7,705 nt of DNA, taken from JALZDI01 sp036259355. GTDB taxonomy: Bacteria; Actinomycetota; Actinomycetes; Propionibacteriales; Nocardioidaceae. The notes under the pieces are model-generated. The model ran no database searches and was not told where the DNA came from. It saw only the letters and a program-made list of their open reading frames with translations. Position 1 is the stretch's first letter; every line of letters begins with the position of its first letter. Both the position numbers and the translations under genes were made by a program. Shown here piece by piece: positions 1-7,705 of the stretch. The stretch is from assembly GCA_036259355.1 (NCBI GenBank), contig DATABY010000009.1, positions 1 to 7,705 on the forward strand, given 5' to 3'.

Positions 1-2613
<2,613 letters not shown>

Positions 2614-2622
2614 GAGCACTGA

Positions 2623-2627
2623 CTCCT
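2623..2627 (-). promoter_or_regulatory. Ribosome binding site of secA
   Basis: AGGAG on the minus strand lies 9 nt before GTG at 2613 and 3 nt before GTG at 2619. Spacing favours the 2613 start, giving a protein that begins MPALLDK. Confidence 0.7.
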
Positions 2628-2640
2628 AGTTACCGAGTAT

Positions 2641-2660
2641 CCGCCGCCGGGCAGCGGCGG
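2641..2660 (-). repeat. GC hairpin in the secA leader
   Basis: A perfect 7-bp inverted repeat (CCGCCGC at 2641-2647 and GCGGCGG at 2654-2660) encloses a 6-nt loop, 27 nt upstream of the chosen secA start. No T-run follows on the minus strand. It could be a leader structure or chance in GC-rich DNA; function is unknown. Confidence 0.35.
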
Positions 2661-2829
2661 GCACGGGCCGGGCCGACCCATCCGCCATCGTAGGCGACAG
2701 CCAAGCCGGGTTAGGCACACCAGCGATTTCCATGGTCCCGACGGTCGGTGGCTGCCGGTGGAGTCGAAGACATGTTCGGGCGTGAGCGGTTCCCGCGGCT
2801 TCCCGGCGGTGCGTCGGCCGTCGAGCTCC

Positions 2830-2857
2830 GCCTGAGCCGCCTGCCAGGCGGTCAGGC
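2830..2857 (-). terminator. Strong hairpin after the M23 gene, candidate terminator
   Basis: GCCTGA (2830-2835) pairs with TCAGGC (2852-2857), and CCGCCT (2837-2842) pairs with AGGCGG (2846-2851). Only G2836 is bulged, and the loop is GCC. The 12-bp stem begins 18 nt past the M23 stop codon in the direction of transcription. There is no U-tract, which is common for actinobacterial terminators. It would separate the peptidase unit from secA. The rest of the 262-bp gap (2614-2875) shows no gene and no convincing promoter. Confidence 0.5.
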
Positions 2858-2875
2858 AGCCCGCATGCCGCACGG

Positions 2876-3577
2876 TCAGCGCGGGCGCCGTGGGCAGCCG
2901 TGGTCGGCCCTCCAGTGCCTCACAGCACGCGCCGGTGAGAGGTCGCGGTCGCGTTCCCACGCGCGCAGGAAGCGGAACGGCCGGACGGTGCCCCGGCGCA
3001 CCCACCAGTCGCCGGCACGTGCGCAGACCGGGCTGATACCGAGATGCAGGTGGCAGCCGGTGCCGCGAGCGTTGCCGGACTGTCCCACCCGCCCGAGCAT
3101 CGCGCCCGCACGCACCCTGGCGCCGGGCTTCGTCCGCCCGGCCAACGACCGCAGATGACTGCCGTAGTAGCGCACGCCGTCGTCACCGCGGAGCGAGATG
3201 AAGCGTCCACCGCGCAGCGCGGGGTTGTTGCGCGCCGGTCGGTAGCGGTCCCTGCGGCGCACCTCGAGCACGACGCCGCTGACCGGCGCGACGACGCGAG
3301 TGCGGCACCGGGCGAAGATGTCGGTGGCGGGGTAGTCGTGGTGGGCGCGGATGTACGACGTGGCACCGCGCACGGGAAAGACGTACGGCAGCCGCCCGGC
3401 CCGCCGCTCCGGCATCGCCGCCGCTCCGGCGGACCGCTCCCGTGTCTCCGCCCCCGCGGGCGGCCGGGGGTCGCCGTCGACGGAGGACCGTGGTGTGGCG
3501 GGCGAAGCAGACGGCGGGTCGCCGGCACAGCCGGTGACCGCCAGCAGGACGAGCACGACCATCAGCCGCGCGATCAC
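2876..3577 (-). CDS. M23 (LytM-type) metallopeptidase lipoprotein
   Basis: This is a predicted 233-aa membrane-anchored zinc peptidase-fold protein that probably acts on, or regulates hydrolases of, peptidoglycan outside the cell. Residues 1-17 form a signal peptide with a hydrophobic core (LMVVLVLLAV) and lipobox VTGC, with lipidation at Cys17. A Pro/Ser/Arg-rich linker follows to about residue 62. The LytM domain spans about 63-207. It has HHDYPATD with His79/His80 and Asp86, the SHL motif with His141, and the HLH motif (His176, His178) in GTGCHLHLG. Cysteines 91, 175, 184 and 228 could form disulfides. The HxH and HHDYPATD motifs suggest zinc binding is retained, so activity is plausible. 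GTG at 3577 was chosen because it overlaps the upstream stop by 4 bp (GTGA), GAGGTGA lies 7 nt upstream, and it begins directly at the signal peptide. A longer frame to 3655 would put an Arg-rich tail before the signal. The exact cell-wall substrate is unknown. Confidence 0.88.
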   Translation of the reverse strand: MIARLMVVLVLLAVTGCAGDPPSASPATPRSSVDGDPRPPAGAETRERSAGAAAMPERRAGRLPYVFPVRGATSYIRAHHDYPATDIFARCRTRVVAPVSGVVLEVRRRDRYRPARNNPALRGGRFISLRGDDGVRYYGSHLRSLAGRTKPGARVRAGAMLGRVGQSGNARGTGCHLHLGISPVCARAGDWWVRRGTVRPFRFLRAWERDRDLSPARAVRHWRADHGCPRRPR

Positions 3578-4809
3578 AACCGCTTCACCTCGACGGCCAG
3601 GGCGTCGGCCAGGTCGCCGCGAGGCGACACCGTGACCGCGGACAGGCCCAGCCACCCGGCGAGCGAGCCGAGCTCGGACGCCAGCTCGGACGCCGTCTCC
3701 GGCGGGGCGTCCGCCTCGGCGTAGGCGGCGTGCACCAGCAGCATCCCTGCCTTGCGGTCGGCCTTGAGGTCGACGCGGCCCACGAGCCGGTCACCGAGCA
3801 GGAACGGCAGCACGTAGTAACCATGCACCCGCTTGCCGGCAGGCACATAGATCTCGATGCGGTACCGGAAGTCGTACAGCCGCTCCGTGCGCGTGCGTTC
3901 GAACACCAGCGGGTCGAAGGGGCTCAGCAGTGCCCGCGCCGCGACAGCGCGGGGCAGCCGCGCCTCGTGATGCAGGTAGGCCGGTCGTGACCACCCCTCG
4001 ACCTCGACCGGCACCAGCGCGCCGCTCTCCACCAGCTCGCGCACCGCGACCTGCGTCTCCTGCGGCGTGAGGCGGAAGTAGTCGCGCAGGCACGGCTCCG
4101 TCGCCACACCGTGGGCGCGGGCCGCAGCCTCGACGAGCGTGCGATGAGCCTCGTCGTCGGCGGGCGTCGGCGCGGCGACCACCTCAGGCGGCAGCACCCG
4201 CTCGGGGAGGTCGTAGACGCGCTCGAAGGCCCCGTTGCGGCGGGCCGAGGTGACCTCGCCGCACCAGAACAACCACTCCAGCGCTCGTTTGGTCTCGCTC
4301 CAGTTCCAGCCCCAGTGCTCCTTGCTTCGGGGGACGTCGTGCTCGACGTCGCGTGCGGTCACCGGCCCACGGCTCTCGACCTCGTCCCGGACGAACTGCA
4401 CCAGCTCCGGCTGCTCTTCAGCGGTCCGGCGCATCCAGCCCCAGGCGTGCCGATGGGCACGCGCCATCCGGAACCGCAGCGACGGCTGCAGGTGGACGGG
4501 CACCAGCGACGCCTCGTGCGCCCAGTACTCGAACAGCCGGCGAGGCTTGCGCCCGTAGCCCCGCTCGAGCACTCCGACGTCGTAGGGCCCGAGACGGCTG
4601 TACATGGGCATGTACTGGGCACGCATCAGCACGTTGACGGAGTCGATCTGGAACAGGCTCGTGCGGCCGACCACCCGCGACAGCGCGCGAGCGTCCGGAC
4701 GCGCGGGCCGCGGGTCGCAGAAGCCCTGTGCCGCCAGGGCGACGCGCCGCGCCTGCGCCCGCGAGAGTCGTTGGATCCGCCGCCGTGGCCGTACGTCAGG
4801 GAGCGTCAC
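3574..4809 (-). CDS. Winged-helix DNA glycosylase, YcaQ-like (HTH_42 family)
   Basis: This 411-aa protein belongs to the HTH_42/DUF1006 winged-helix family. Characterised members are E. coli YcaQ and Streptomyces AlkZ, DNA glycosylases that unhook interstrand crosslinks and remove bulky alkylated bases. The N-terminal helical region carries the family's catalytic-type Q-hydrophobic-D motif as Gln54-Ile55-Asp56 (FQIDSVNVL). The conserved FEYWAHEASLVP block follows at about 93-104. The middle is tandem winged-helix sequence, and the C-terminal part (PFDPLVFERTRTERLYDFRYRIEIY) is typical of the family. QID places it with the YcaQ-like branch rather than AlkZ-like (QxQ) self-resistance enzymes, and no biosynthetic cluster is visible. 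The GTG start at 4809 has only a weak upstream Shine-Dalgarno, so the start is less certain than the family. It lies 52 bp after the response regulator and overlaps the M23 gene by 4 bp, so the two are probably co-translated. Older annotations would call it a winged-helix DNA-binding protein. Confidence 0.88.
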   Translation of the reverse strand: MTLPDVRPRRRIQRLSRAQARRVALAAQGFCDPRPARPDARALSRVVGRTSLFQIDSVNVLMRAQYMPMYSRLGPYDVGVLERGYGRKPRRLFEYWAHEASLVPVHLQPSLRFRMARAHRHAWGWMRRTAEEQPELVQFVRDEVESRGPVTARDVEHDVPRSKEHWGWNWSETKRALEWLFWCGEVTSARRNGAFERVYDLPERVLPPEVVAAPTPADDEAHRTLVEAAARAHGVATEPCLRDYFRLTPQETQVAVRELVESGALVPVEVEGWSRPAYLHHEARLPRAVAARALLSPFDPLVFERTRTERLYDFRYRIEIYVPAGKRVHGYYVLPFLLGDRLVGRVDLKADRKAGMLLVHAAYAEADAPPETASELASELGSLAGWLGLSAVTVSPRGDLADALAVEVKRL

Positions 4810-4861
4810 GAGCGTCCACTCTAGGACGCCTTACCGACACCGGACGTGCGGCCGCGCAGCC

Positions 4862-5566
4862 TCAGGGGATGTCGAGCAGCTTCTCGCGCACGGCGTACAT
4901 CACGGCCTCCATCCTGGAGTGCAGCTGCAGCTTCTCCAGGATGTTGCGCACGTGGTTCTTGACGGTGTTCTCGCTGATGAACAGCTCTCGGGCGATGTCG
5001 CGGTTGTTGAGCCCGCGGGCGACCAGCCGCAGCACCTCGAGCTCGCGGTCGGTCAGCCGCGGCGCCGTGACGTCCTGCCGACGCCCGACGACCGACATCT
5101 GCTTGAACTCGTCGAGCAGCTTGGTGGCCATCGACGGGCTGATCAGCGACTGGCCGTCGGCGACCAGCTGGACTGCCTGGGCCACCTCGTCGATCGAGGC
5201 GTCCTTGAGCAGGTAGCCGGAGGCGCCGTTCTTGACCGCCTCGTAGAGGTCGGCCTCCTCCTCGCTCACGGTGAGCATCAGGATCTTGGCGGAGGGCGCG
5301 GCGTCCTTGATCGTGAGGCAGGCCTCGATCCCGGACCGCTTGGGCATCCGGACGTCCATCAGGACGACGTCAGGCACAGCCGTGGAGGCGAGCTCGGTGG
5401 CCGCGACGCCGTCGGAGGCCTCCCCCACGACGTCGATTCCGTCCTCGACCGAGAGGAGCATGATGAGGCCACGCCGAAAGAGCTCCTGGTCATCGACGAC
5501 GATGACGCGAATGGGCTCCCGCCGCGATGGCGCTAGTCCCTCTGCCGTCTCCATATTCCGCATCAT
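4862..5566 (-). CDS. NarL/FixJ-family (LuxR-type) response regulator, orphan
   Basis: This 234-aa two-component response regulator is a cytoplasmic DNA-binding transcription factor. The receiver domain covers about residues 18-135. It has acidic pocket Asp25/Asp26, phospho-acceptor Asp71 in DVVLMDVRMP, Thr99 and Lys121 (YLLKD), so the phosphorylation chemistry looks intact. The LuxR-type helix-turn-helix covers about 168-230, with LTDRELEVLRLVARG and ISENTVKNHVRNILEKLQ. A 17-residue non-conserved N-terminus precedes the receiver core. Starts at ATG 5566, 5563 and 5554 are all in frame. I prefer 5566, which has GGTGGT 5 nt upstream, but the evidence is weak. No histidine kinase gene lies in the window, so its partner must be encoded elsewhere. 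From memory, an equivalent orphan regulator sits between hpf and secA in Streptomyces. Its targets cannot be read from this sequence. Confidence 0.93.
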   Translation of the reverse strand: MMRNMETAEGLAPSRREPIRVIVVDDQELFRRGLIMLLSVEDGIDVVGEASDGVAATELASTAVPDVVLMDVRMPKRSGIEACLTIKDAAPSAKILMLTVSEEEADLYEAVKNGASGYLLKDASIDEVAQAVQLVADGQSLISPSMATKLLDEFKQMSVVGRRQDVTAPRLTDRELEVLRLVARGLNNRDIARELFISENTVKNHVRNILEKLQLHSRMEAVMYAVREKLLDIP

Positions 5567-5666
5567 TGCAGACCACCGGTACGCCGTGGAGCATCATCGG
5601 GCAAGTTGACGCTTATTCCCGCCGGCCACGAGCCGCCCACAGCGGTCCGCCGCGCGGTGCCCAGGC

Positions 5667-6284
5667 TCAGATCTCCAACCGGATGACGCCGTAGTCGTAG
5701 CCCCGGCGGCGGTAGACGACGCTGGGAAGCTCGCTCTCCTTGTCCATGAACAGGAAGAAGTCGTGCCCGACGAGCTCCATCTCGTAGAGCGCCTGGTCGA
5801 GCGTCATCGGGGCGGCCTGGTGGTTCTTCTCGCGCACCACGAGGGGCCCGTCCCCCACGACCGTCAGCGGGCCCACCTTGTGCTCGCCTGTGACGTCCTC
5901 CTCGGTCTCCTCCGGCTCGACGGGCGCGACACCGTTGGACGCCGTCGCCTCCGCGACCGAGACCGGGGTCCGGGAGCCGTGGTGGATGCGTCGCCGGTCC
6001 GCCGCCTTGCGCATCCGCGCCTGCAGGCGGTCCAGCGCCATGTCAAGGGCGGCCATCTTGTCCTCGGCCGCCGCCTCCGCCCGCATCACCGGGCCACGCG
6101 ACTTCATGGTCAGCTCGACCCGCACCGCCCGGTCGGACATCCGCGGGTTTCGCTCCTTGGACACCTCCACGTCGACGCGGATGACGCGATGGTCGAGCTT
6201 CTCCAGCCTCGCCAGCTTCTCCTCGACGTGTTGACGGAACCGGTCGGACACCTCGCAGTGACGACCCTTGACCACGACGTCCAC
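5667..6284 (-). CDS. hpf: Long-form ribosome hibernation promoting factor
   Basis: Long HPF binds the 30S decoding region and dimerises 70S ribosomes into inactive 100S particles during stationary phase or stress. The 205-aa product is the usual length for the long form. The N-terminal S30AE domain spans about residues 1-105, with MDVVVKGRHCEVSDRFR, the basic RVDVEVSKERNPR stretch and an Arg-rich end (MRKAADRRR). A variable acidic linker follows at about 106-138 (EPEETEED). The C-terminal dimerisation domain spans about 139-205, with the conserved FFLFMD and VVYRRRGYDYGVIRLEI. GTG at 6284 was chosen because GGGAGG lies 5 nt upstream and the family's first beta-strand starts there. An in-frame upstream GTG at 6419, also with a decent Shine-Dalgarno, would add 45 residues. 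The gene lies between comF and secA, as in mycobacteria. Confidence 0.95.
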   Translation of the reverse strand: MDVVVKGRHCEVSDRFRQHVEEKLARLEKLDHRVIRVDVEVSKERNPRMSDRAVRVELTMKSRGPVMRAEAAAEDKMAALDMALDRLQARMRKAADRRRIHHGSRTPVSVAEATASNGVAPVEPEETEEDVTGEHKVGPLTVVGDGPLVVREKNHQAAPMTLDQALYEMELVGHDFFLFMDKESELPSVVYRRRGYDYGVIRLEI

Positions 6285-6290
6285 GTGGAC
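6279..6290 (-). repeat. 12-bp perfect palindrome over the hpf start codon
   Basis: GTCCACGTGGAC at 6279-6290 is a perfect palindrome. It contains the GTG start of hpf (6284-6282) and touches the last two bases of the Shine-Dalgarno (GGGAGG, 6295-6290). It could be an operator, an mRNA dimerisation element or simple coincidence. No function is claimed. Confidence 0.5.
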
Positions 6291-6622
6291 CTCCCTCGTT
6301 GCGATAGGAACCCTGCGCGGTTGCGCGCTGCGGGCACGGGAACGCGGAGACACCCGCTCGGCCGACCTGGTCTTCGTCCCCACAATCGCCTGCTGAGGCG
6401 CTCGCAGCCCATTCGCCACTACTGACCTTCTCTCGGGACGAGGGGCATCGGACCCCCCGGCGAGGCAGGACTTACGTCTAAGCCGCACCGTGATCGGTCG
6501 ACGACAAGTCGCCTTACGTGGGCCGTTTCGCCTGCGGCTGGCATCGGCTTGCCGACGGGGTCTCGCGCGGGCGAGACCTTGTCGGCGCAACCACGGACCC
6601 GAGCGGGTGCCATACACAGACG
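6285..6622 (-). other. 338-bp comF-hpf intergenic leader
   Basis: No conserved gene is visible here. In the direction of transcription it contains the large inverted repeat at 6551-6586 and two copies of ACGTAAG (6519-6513 and 6477-6471, 42 bp apart). It also has an in-frame GTG at 6419 with GAGAAGG 6 nt upstream, a small GCGCG/CGCGC hairpin (6315-6328) and the hpf Shine-Dalgarno (6295-6290). A short open frame from ATG 6613 ends at 6419 but resembles nothing I know. HPF genes are commonly stress or stationary-phase controlled, so this is the likely place for the hpf promoter. No -35/-10 pair fits well enough to mark. Confidence 0.5.
6551..6586 (-). terminator. Long inverted repeat after comF, candidate terminator
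   Basis: GCCGAC (6551-6556) pairs with GTCGGC (6581-6586), and GGTCTCGC (6559-6566) pairs with GCGAGACC (6571-6578) around a GCGG loop. The two arms are separated by a 2-by-2 step (GG opposite TT on the plus strand, which can wobble-pair there; CC/AA in minus-strand RNA). The element begins 37 nt past the comF stop in the transcription direction. Position and stability suggest a terminator for the lpqB-comF unit. No U-run follows, so an hpf leader structure is also possible. Confidence 0.55.
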
Positions 6623-7378
6623 CTAGTCTCCCCGGCCGATAAGTGGTAGCGGCGGGCCCAAATCCCGGCGTGCCGGACGGCGCCTCACGGTGGCCGCAAC
6701 GGTGGCGACCCCCCGCACCCGCGCACCGCCGGCCCGCAGGGCTCGGCACGCCTCCGCCGCCGTCGACCCGGTGGTGAGGATGTCATCGGCGAGTACGACG
6801 AGCCGGCCGTCGGCCTCGCCGGCGTACCGAGGCAGGATTCGCAGGGCACCGGACAGGTTGGCGTGCCGCTGTGCGGCGTCCAGGTCCGCCTGGTCCTGCA
6901 CCACACGAGCCGCGTGCAGGCACGGCACCGTCCGCAGCGGTACGCCGCGGCTGCGCGCGTGCGCGGCAGCCACCCGGGCCATCCGCAGCACCGGGTCGTG
7001 GCCGCGCTGCCGCACCACCGCGGGGCGGGACGGAACCGGCACGAGCCAGCACGACGACGCCCGCACCGGTCCGGCGGCCGCGAGGGCGGCCTCGCCGAGC
7101 GCGCGACCGAGGGCCCGCGCCAGCCCATAGCGGCCGTGCTCCTTGTGCGCCAACAGCGTCTCCCGTACCGCACCGGCGTACTCGGCCACGCACCACGGCG
7201 GCGGTAGGCCGGACGGTACGGGGTCGGGCCACCGCCGCCGCGGCGGCGCCCGCAGCTCGTCCGCGCAGCTGGTGCAGAGCGCCCGGCCGGGCGCGGCGCA
7301 TCCCGCGCAGCGTCCGCCGACGAAGAGGTCCAGGAACGCGTCGGCCAGCCCGGGGCCGAGATCGCTCAGCAGCATCAT
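6623..7378 (-). CDS. comF: ComF-family phosphoribosyltransferase-like protein
   Basis: ComF-family proteins combine a small zinc-ribbon with a type I phosphoribosyltransferase fold. Homologues are needed for DNA uptake in naturally competent bacteria, but the role in actinomycetes is unclear. In the 251-aa form starting at ATG 7378, a CxxC...CxxC zinc site is formed by Cys24, Cys27, Cys35 and Cys38. The conserved HGRYGLARALG is at 81-91, VPVPSRP at 113-119 and RQRGHD at 123-128. The PRPP-binding loop VVLADDILTTGST is at 194-206. The start is uncertain. ATG 7378 and 7375 begin just before the domain but lack a good Shine-Dalgarno. GTG 7468 overlaps the lpqB stop as GTGA and would give 281 aa with a Gly/Pro/Arg-rich, unconserved N-terminal 30 residues. 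It follows lpqB, as in mycobacteria. Confidence 0.9.
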   Translation of the reverse strand: MMLLSDLGPGLADAFLDLFVGGRCAGCAAPGRALCTSCADELRAPPRRRWPDPVPSGLPPPWCVAEYAGAVRETLLAHKEHGRYGLARALGRALGEAALAAAGPVRASSCWLVPVPSRPAVVRQRGHDPVLRMARVAAAHARSRGVPLRTVPCLHAARVVQDQADLDAAQRHANLSGALRILPRYAGEADGRLVVLADDILTTGSTAAEACRALRAGGARVRGVATVAATVRRRPARRDLGPPLPLIGRGD

Positions 7379-7464
7379 GCGGCCCGATGGTGGCCGACCA
7401 GCCGGCCCGGCCGCATCGGACAGGCCCGGTGGCTGTGGACGACCGCCGGCCGGACCGGACCGGC

Positions 7465-7705
7465 TCACTGCACGTACGACGGCTCCCGGAAGGCGCCGTC
7501 GAGGGCGACCTCGCTCCATCGGTCGGACAGCTCCACGAACAGCGAGCCGGGACGCGTCGCGACCACGGCCGGGACATCGGGGTCCGGCGAGTCGGCCACC
7601 GACACCAGGTCGAGGTCCACCAGGGCGGCGGGCTCCACGGCCGAGCCGTCGACGCTCACGGTGAACGTCTGCGGCGAGCCGGAGGCCTGGGCGGCCACCA
7701 CCGTG
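7465..7705 (-). CDS. lpqB: Probable LpqB lipoprotein, C-terminal fragment
   Basis: The last 79 complete codons and the stop (TGA 7467-7465) of a gene entering from the right edge are visible. The visible part shows beta-strand-like text: QTFTVSVDGSAVEPAALVDLD, a VVATRPGSLFVEL segment, then DRWSEV and a terminal PSYVQ. This resembles the end of the LpqB beta-propeller, where a 'gr-ly...W..V....p.Y' ending is usual. LpqB is an extracytoplasmic lipoprotein that modulates the MtrB sensor kinase. The identification rests mainly on synteny (lpqB precedes comF, hpf and secA in actinobacteria), because the signal peptide, GerMN domain and most of the propeller lie outside the window. A different beta-rich envelope protein cannot be excluded. 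Confidence 0.68.
   Translation of the reverse strand, partial: TVVAAQASGSPQTFTVSVDGSAVEPAALVDLDLVSVADSPDPDVPAVVATRPGSLFVELSDRWSEVALDGAFREPSYVQ

Noticed and set aside
2670..2720. TACGAT as a -10 box for secA
   Set aside because: No acceptable -35 at 16-19 bp upstream. The nearby TTGGCT is only 6 bp away.
3044..3724. Plus-strand frame opposite the M23 gene
   Set aside because: It is antisense to a gene with a lipobox and M23 motifs, with a low-complexity Ala/Gly/Arg shadow composition.
4111..5536. Plus-strand frames opposite the glycosylase and the response regulator (4111-4824 and 4604-5536)
   Set aside because: Both are shadows of well-supported minus-strand genes, with no domain and no plausible ribosome binding site.
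5576..5604. TTGCCC - 17 bp - TACCGG as a promoter for the response regulator
   Set aside because: The -35 is fair, but the -10 matches only the first two consensus bases and would place the transcript start almost on the start codon.
5567..5666. Terminator between hpf and the response regulator
   Set aside because: Only short 4-bp GC stems are visible, none better than expected in such GC-rich DNA.
5763..6425. 220-codon plus-strand frame opposite hpf
   Set aside because: It is antisense to a clear HPF, with Leu/Arg/His/Asp-rich shadow composition.
6419..6613. 64-codon minus-strand frame in the comF-hpf gap
   Set aside because: It starts 9 bp after the comF stop and runs through the large hairpin. 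No family resemblance and no strong ribosome binding site.

Overview
The window is high-GC DNA with every supported gene on the minus strand. It matches the conserved actinobacterial chromosomal neighbourhood between the mtrAB-lpqB locus and secA. The gene families, the wobble-position G/C preference, the long antisense open frames and frequent GTG starts point to an actinomycete. The SecA N-terminus and the gene order suggest the Nocardioides/Propionibacteriales side, but the genus is a guess.

In the direction of transcription (high to low coordinates) the layout is as follows. The C-terminal end of a probable LpqB lipoprotein enters from the right edge (7465-7705). A ComF-family phosphoribosyltransferase follows (6623 to about 7378). 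Next is a 338-bp gene-free leader (6285-6622) with a strong hairpin, then a long-form ribosome hibernation factor HPF (5667-6284). After that come an orphan NarL/LuxR-type response regulator (4862-5566) and a winged-helix DNA glycosylase of the YcaQ/HTH_42 family (3574-4809). The glycosylase overlaps by 4 bp a small M23 (LytM) lipoprotein peptidase gene (2876-3577). After a 262-bp gap containing a hairpin, secA starts at 2613 and leaves the window at the left edge, with 871 codons visible and no stop.

Functionally this is mostly housekeeping: envelope signalling (LpqB), ribosome preservation in stationary phase (HPF), protein export (SecA), DNA crosslink repair (YcaQ-like) and peptidoglycan-associated hydrolysis (M23 lipoprotein). 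In Mycobacterium tuberculosis, from memory, lpqB, comF, hpf and secA1 occur in the same order with hpf next to secA1. Here three genes lie between hpf and secA. I see no mobile element, CRISPR array, tRNA or rRNA, and no convincing sign of a novel system. The points that merit a second look are the glycosylase/peptidase translational coupling, the orphan regulator, two strong inverted repeats without U-tracts, and alternative starts for hpf and comF.
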